DNA from: an uncultured Methanobrevibacter sp.
GTDB taxonomy: Archaea > Methanobacteriota > Methanobacteria > Methanobacteriales > Methanobacteriaceae
Assembly: GCA_946611495.1 (NCBI GenBank)
Contig: CAMODR010000024.1
Location: 1-9,873 of the forward strand
Length of the DNA: 9,873 nucleotides
Direction of reading: 5' to 3'
Positions 6,676 through 9,873 of this stretch are shown piece after piece. Position numbers and translations under genes: made by a program. Positions within the stretch are counted from its first letter, which is position 1, and the number at the start of each line of letters is the position of its first letter. The notes beneath the pieces are model-generated. The model was not told the DNA's origin and searched no databases. It was given only the letters and a program-made list of their open reading frames with translations.

Positions 6676-7119
6676 ATGATAAGAAAAACTAAAAAAATCA
6701 ATAAGATGAGAGGTTCCAGATCTAACGGTGGAGGCTCTGTCAAAAGAAGAAGAGGAGCAGGTAACAAAGGTGGTAAAGGTAAAGCTGGAGCTGGAAAACA
6801 CCACTGGTCTACCACTGTAATTGAAAACAGATATTACTTTGGTAAACACGGTTTCAAAAGACCTCAAAAAACCATCCACAAATCTTACCCTGTAAACTTA
6901 AACTTCTTAAATGATAAGGCTGAAGAATTCTTAGAAAAAGGAATCGCTGAACGTGATGAAGATGACATCATTGTTATTGATGTAACTGACTTAGGTTACA
7001 ACAAAGTTTTAGCAACTGGTTCTCTCGACATGCCTTTAGTGATTAAATCTCCTGCATTCTCTGAGTCCGCTATCGAAAAGATCGAAGCAGCTGGTGGAGA
7101 AGCAGTAGAATTATTCTAA
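6676..7119 (+). CDS. rpl15: 50S ribosomal protein L15 (uL15)
   Basis: L15 (147 residues) is a late-assembly large-subunit protein with a long basic, glycine-rich N-terminal tail that threads into 23S rRNA. The tail is seen at about residues 12-42 (GSRSNGGGSVKRRRGAGNKG, then GKGKAGAGKHHW). The archaeal/eukaryotic stretch YYFGKHGFKRPQ and the C-terminal globular part with DVTDLGYNKVLATG follow. The start has GGTGG (6666-6670) five bases upstream, directly after the rpl30 stop. This is the last gene of the rpl19e block, and 559 bases without a gene separate it from secY. Confidence 0.97.
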   Translation: MIRKTKKINKMRGSRSNGGGSVKRRRGAGNKGGKGKAGAGKHHWSTTVIENRYYFGKHGFKRPQKTIHKSYPVNLNFLNDKAEEFLEKGIAERDEDDIIVIDVTDLGYNKVLATGSLDMPLVIKSPAFSESAIEKIEAAGGEAVELF

Positions 7120-7132
7120 GTTAATAAAAGTT

Positions 7133-7184
7133 AGAAAATATTTTAATAGGCATTTTTTGTTTATTATTTTATTTTTCTATTTTT
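7133..7184 (+). repeat. 52-bp direct repeat, copy 1, terminator-like
   Basis: Bases 7133-7184 are identical to 7208-7259, so the repeat period is 75 bases including a 23-base unique spacer. The unit contains AAATATTTTAATAGGC at 7136-7151 and then three T-rich tracts (6, 5 and at least 5 T). It starts 13 bases after the rpl15 stop. T-rich tracts on the coding strand are the usual archaeal termination signal, so this copy may also be the rpl15 terminator. Confidence 0.9.
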
Positions 7185-7207
7185 TAATTTTTCCAACTGT
7201 TAAAATA

Positions 7208-7259
7208 AGAAAATATTTTAATAGGCATTTTTTGTTTATTATTTTATTTTTCTATTTTT
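7208..7259 (+). repeat. 52-bp direct repeat, copy 2
   Basis: This is an exact copy of 7133-7184. The sequences on either side differ from those of copy 1, so identity stops sharply at both ends. It could act as a back-up terminator. Confidence 0.9.
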
Positions 7260-7292
7260 CATTTTTAGCATAATTTTATTTTCATTTAAGTT

Positions 7293-7317
7293 TTTATTAT
7301 TTTATTTTTCTATTTTT
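7293..7317 (+). repeat. partial third copy of the repeat (25 bp)
   Basis: Bases 7293-7317 match exactly the 3' part of the 52-bp unit (7160-7184), the T-rich portion without the AGGC motif. Low complexity lowers its weight, but the match includes both C-containing junctions. Confidence 0.6.
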
Positions 7318-7586
7318 TTTATTTTACAATTATTTATTATCTTTTTTTCACTAAAATTTTTTAATTTATGTATTATTAATCGAATACTTTATATTACATG
7401 AAAATTATAATTATTATTAATCTGAAATATTATAATATTACTAAATGTTTTATTATATACTAACATTATTTTGATGATATTTTAGATATATTTTAATTAA
7501 AATAATTGAATTGTTAATATAGTTAGAGTTTTGATTATTCTAGTTATTTTCAATGATTTGATTAGTTTTAATTAAATTTAAATTTA

Positions 7587-7594
7587 TTATAAAA
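7587..7594 (+). promoter_or_regulatory. possible secY TATA box
   Basis: TTATAAAA lies about 90 bases before the secY ATG. A start site about 25 bases downstream would fall near 7612-7616, giving a leader of about 65 bases that begins just before the hairpin at 7618-7641. The surrounding DNA is so AT-rich that chance matches are expected. Confidence 0.35.
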
Positions 7595-7617
7595 ATTTTA
7601 ATGAAATTCACGTGATT

Positions 7618-7641
7618 AATGGATGTTCAAAAGACATCATT
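7618..7641 (+). promoter_or_regulatory. hairpin in the secY leader
   Basis: AAT-g-GATGT (7618-7626) can pair with ACATC-ATT (7634-7641), forming 8 bp with one bulged G around a seven-base loop. It lies about 37 bases before the secY start and is richer in G and C than its surroundings. A regulatory role is only suggested by position. Confidence 0.35.
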
Positions 7642-7678
7642 ACATGAATTTAGTAGATAATAATTTAACGGGGAAAAA

Positions 7679-9049
7679 ATGTTTTTAGAAAATTTTAAAC
7701 CAATATTTAAGTTACTCCCTGAAGTAAAGACTCCTATTCATAGGCAAGACTTTAAGGAAAAACTTAAATGGACAGCTATAGTTTTAGTTTTATATTACTT
7801 TTTAACTCTTATTCCATTGTATGGTTTAAGTCCAACTGCAGTCGACCAATTTGCTCAATTAAGAGCTGTTATGGCAGGTAGTTTTGGATCAATTCTTACT
7901 TTAGGTATTGGTCCTATTGTAACAGCGTCAATTGTATTGCAGCTTTTAGTCGGTGCAAAAATATTAAACTTAGATTTGACTCAACATGAACATAAGGCTA
8001 TGTTTCAAAGTACTCAAAAATTATTAGCTATTATTTTCACTATATTTGAAGCAGGAGTTCTTGTATTTACAGGAAGTCTAGTTGCTATTGACCAATCATT
8101 TTATCCAATAATGCTATTGCAGCTTGTTATTGGTGCTGTAATGATTTTATATTTAGACGAAGTTGTATCCAAATGGGGATTCGGTAGTGGTGTAGGATTA
8201 TTCATTGCTGCTGGTGTAGCTGAGACAATCATTGTAGGTACATTCAACTTCTTGCCAGCATCTGCTGCATCAACAACTGCTTCAGGTATTCTTCCTGCAT
8301 TTATTCAATCAATAATTGGCGGAGCACCTAATTTCTCAATATTGATCCCATTGATTGCTACTATTATTGTATTCTTGATAGCAGTATATGGTGAAAGTAT
8401 GAGAATTGAAATTCCTATTTCTCATGGTAGAGTTAGAGGACACGGTAGAATCAGAGGTTCTGTAGGTAAATACCCATTAAAATTCATTTATGCAAGTAAC
8501 ATGCCTGTAATTTTAACCAGTGCGCTTCTTGTAAACGTATCCCTTTTCGCTAGTTTATTCCAGAAATTAGGATTCCCTATATTTGGGGAAGTTTCTGGCG
8601 GAAGGCCTATCAGCGGACTTGCATTATGGTTATCCACACCTAACAGTATAAGCGTATTATTTACAAATCCTTTAAGAGTTATATTCTATGCTATTGTATT
8701 CTTAGCTTGTTGTGTACTCTTCTCATGGTTATGGGTTGAAATTAGTGGTTCATTAAGTGCTAAGGAAGTTGCAAAACAACTCTACAACTCTGGAATTCAA
8801 ATCCCAGGTTTTAGAAGTAGTAAAAGACAACTTTATACAATCATGAAAAAATATATTCCAGCTCTTACAATTCTCGGTGGTTTGTTCGTAGGTATATTGG
8901 CGTTCATCGCTGACTTGACTGGCGCTTTAGGTGGAGGTACTGGTGTATTGCTTACTGTAGGTATTGTCTACAAGCTCTATGAGGAAATCGCTCAAGAACA
9001 ACTTATGGAAATGAATCCAATGTTAAGAAGATTCTTTGGAAATGACTAG
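7679..9049 (+). CDS. secY: preprotein translocase subunit SecY (Sec61 alpha)
   Basis: SecY forms the protein-conducting channel of the cytoplasmic membrane with SecE and Sec61-beta, receiving ribosomes and nascent chains. The 456-residue product matches archaeal lengths and shows ten hydrophobic segments, at about 31-50, 72-92, 114-136, 142-160, 168-188, 218-238, 267-292, 332-355, 390-412 and 415-434. The likely plug lies at 55-70. Conserved parts are IGPIVTASIVLQLL in TM2, GFGSGVGLFI in TM5, the cytosolic loop RVRGHGRIRGSVGKYPLKF (251-269) and SGIQIPGFR (371-379). The last two loops contact the ribosome. The ribosome-binding site is weak (GGGG at 7670-7673, five bases upstream). It follows rpl15 as usual, but only after 559 bases, so it probably has its own promoter. 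Confidence 0.98.
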   Translation: MFLENFKPIFKLLPEVKTPIHRQDFKEKLKWTAIVLVLYYFLTLIPLYGLSPTAVDQFAQLRAVMAGSFGSILTLGIGPIVTASIVLQLLVGAKILNLDLTQHEHKAMFQSTQKLLAIIFTIFEAGVLVFTGSLVAIDQSFYPIMLLQLVIGAVMILYLDEVVSKWGFGSGVGLFIAAGVAETIIVGTFNFLPASAASTTASGILPAFIQSIIGGAPNFSILIPLIATIIVFLIAVYGESMRIEIPISHGRVRGHGRIRGSVGKYPLKFIYASNMPVILTSALLVNVSLFASLFQKLGFPIFGEVSGGRPISGLALWLSTPNSISVLFTNPLRVIFYAIVFLACCVLFSWLWVEISGSLSAKEVAKQLYNSGIQIPGFRSSKRQLYTIMKKYIPALTILGGLFVGILAFIADLTGALGGGTGVLLTVGIVYKLYEEIAQEQLMEMNPMLRRFFGND

Positions 9050-9066
9050 TTTTCATTGATATTTTC

Positions 9067-9108
9067 TTAATTCTCTATTATTTTTTAAGAGTTAATATTT
9101 TTTATTTT
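9067..9108 (+). terminator. possible secY terminator
   Basis: TTAATTCT (9067-9074) pairs with AGAGTTAA (9088-9095), giving 8 bp including one G-U in RNA. It is followed by a T-rich run to 9108. The position, 17 bases after the secY stop, fits. The same 110-base spacer must hold any adkA promoter (TTTTAAAA at 9105-9112 is a weak TATA candidate), so read-through into adkA is equally possible. Confidence 0.4.
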
Positions 9109-9159
9109 AAAATTATTTTGTCAATTGATTAATAAAATGATATTTTTGGGAGGAATTAA

Positions 9160-9717
9160 ATGAAATTAGTAGTTTTAACTGGTATTCCAGGTTCTGGAAG
9201 TACAACTGTACTTAATAAAGCTTTAGAAGAAGTGGATTATCTTCATTTAAATTATGGAGATATCATGACTGAAATCGCTGTTGAAAAAGGTCTTGTTGAA
9301 AACAGAGATGAATTGAGAAAATTACCTGCTGAAACTCAAAAAGAGATTCAAAAAGATGCGGGAATTAGAATCAAGGAAAAATCTGAGACTGAAAATGTAA
9401 TTGTGGATACTCACTGTACCATTAGCACTCCATCCGGTTTCTTACCTGGACTTCCTAAATGGGTATTAGAAGGATTAAATCCAGACTCCTTTATCTTGAT
9501 TGAAGCATATCCTGAAGAAATTGCTTTTAGAAGATCCAATGACGAATCTAGACAAAGGGATGCTGAAAGTGCTGAAGAAATTCAATTGCATCAAGAAATG
9601 AACAGGGCAGCTTCAATGGCTTATGCTACTTTAACTGGAGCTACTGTAAAAATAGTTTATAATCATGATGATGAATTAGACTCAACCGTTGCAGGTTTAG
9701 TCGAATTTTTAAAATAA
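9160..9717 (+). CDS. adkA: archaeal adenylate kinase AdkA
   Basis: AdkA converts ATP + AMP to two ADP in the cytoplasm. The 185-residue protein is of the archaeal type, not the bacterial Adk family. Its P-loop is GIPGSGSTT (residues 8-16). It has the conserved RDELRKLP (49-56), the strand IVDTHCTISTPSGFLPGLP (81-99), which carries substrate-side residues, and a short arginine-rich lid, RRSNDESRQRD (124-134). The ATG follows GGGAGG (9148-9153) by six bases, one of the strongest ribosome-binding sites here. adkA after secY is a typical archaeal arrangement. It is intact, and the 156 bases that follow hold only a terminator-like hairpin and tandem repeats. Confidence 0.97.
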   Translation: MKLVVLTGIPGSGSTTVLNKALEEVDYLHLNYGDIMTEIAVEKGLVENRDELRKLPAETQKEIQKDAGIRIKEKSETENVIVDTHCTISTPSGFLPGLPKWVLEGLNPDSFILIEAYPEEIAFRRSNDESRQRDAESAEEIQLHQEMNRAASMAYATLTGATVKIVYNHDDELDSTVAGLVEFLK

Positions 9718-9724
9718 TTTTTAA

Positions 9725-9759
9725 AATAAAAATAATATTTTTATTATTTTTTCTTTTTT
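9725..9759 (+). terminator. probable terminator after adkA
   Basis: AATAAAAAT (9725-9733) and ATTTTTATT (9737-9745) form a 9-bp A/T hairpin with a three-base loop. Runs of six T (9747-9752) and six T (9754-9759) follow. It starts 8 bases after the adkA stop. T-runs alone are enough for archaeal termination, and the weak stem may be incidental. Confidence 0.55.
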
Positions 9760-9780
9760 AAATTATTTCACCATCATTTT

Positions 9781-9873
9781 ATAAATATTTTAATCAGGCT
9801 AGTTTATAGTAGGATTATTAAATAAATATTTTTATTAGGCTAGTTTATAGTAGGATTATTAAATAAATATTTT
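9781..9873. repeat. 41-bp tandem repeat running off the window end
   Basis: Unit 1 is 9781-9821 and unit 2 is 9822-9862, with two mismatches between them. The first 11 bases of a third unit (9863-9873) reach the window edge. A 37-base core is identical (9796-9832 and 9837-9873). Each unit contains ATAAATATTTT, then AGGCTAGTTTATAGTAGG. The units abut with no spacer, so this is a tandem array and not a CRISPR. The number of copies beyond the edge is unknown. Confidence 0.9.

Larger units (their letters stand above)
7120..7678. other. 559-base geneless, extremely AT-rich interval before secY
   Basis: No reading frame of note lies here. The left third (7133-7320) is occupied by a 52-bp exact direct repeat, a partial third copy and dense T-runs that could end transcription after rpl15. 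The middle (about 7321-7580) is almost pure A/T with no structure I can defend. The right end has a possible TATA box (7587-7594), CACGTG at 7609-7614 and a leader hairpin (7618-7641) before the secY start. Confidence 0.85.

Noticed and set aside
9781..9873. CRISPR array
   Set aside because: The 41-bp units abut directly with no variable spacers and no nearby cas genes.

Overview
The window is part of an archaeal ribosomal-protein cluster (the spc-type operon) from a very AT-rich methanogen. Archaeal origin rests on rps4e, rpl32e and rpl19e, which bacteria lack, interleaved with universal ribosomal genes, on the order ending L30-L15-secY-adkA, on an archaeal-type adenylate kinase, and on start sites preceded by GGTGAT or GGAGG, which match the archaeal 16S rRNA tail. 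The low GC content, heavy AGA arginine use and overall protein character suggest Methanobacteriales, most likely Methanobrevibacter or a close relative. The genus is an inference from memory of the families, not from a search. All genes are on the + strand.

Layout: (1) 1-2294 holds a partial rps17, then rpl14, rpl24, rps4e and rpl5, tightly packed, with a 4-base ATGA overlap at rps4e/rpl5. (2) A 103-base gap with a 14-bp tandem repeat follows, then rps14, rps8 and rpl6 (2398-3495). The 48-codon rps14 is easy to overlook because it is so short. (3) An 83-base gap leads to rpl32e (3579-3911). (4) A 606-base geneless stretch (3912-4517) interrupts what is normally a continuous operon. It contains a GC-richer island with a possible TATA box and a long imperfect hairpin, and is the best candidate here for something undescribed. 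(5) rpl19e, rpl18, rps5, rpl30 and rpl15 (4518-7119) are again tightly packed. (6) A 559-base, extremely AT-rich gap (7120-7678) carries a 52-bp exact direct repeat and T-rich terminator-like tracts. (7) secY, adkA, and then a 41-bp tandem repeat that runs off the right edge complete the window.

The genes build both ribosomal subunits: S17, S4e, S14, S8 and S5 for 30S, and L14, L24, L5, L6, L32e, L19e, L18, L30 and L15 for 50S. SecY supplies the membrane channel that accepts proteins from the ribosome, and AdkA balances adenine nucleotides. The coding genes all look intact and ordinary. The interest lies in the spacers, which hold several repeat families, candidate leader hairpins, a possible small RNA, and a 13-base element placed identically after the stop codons of rpl6 and rpl32e.
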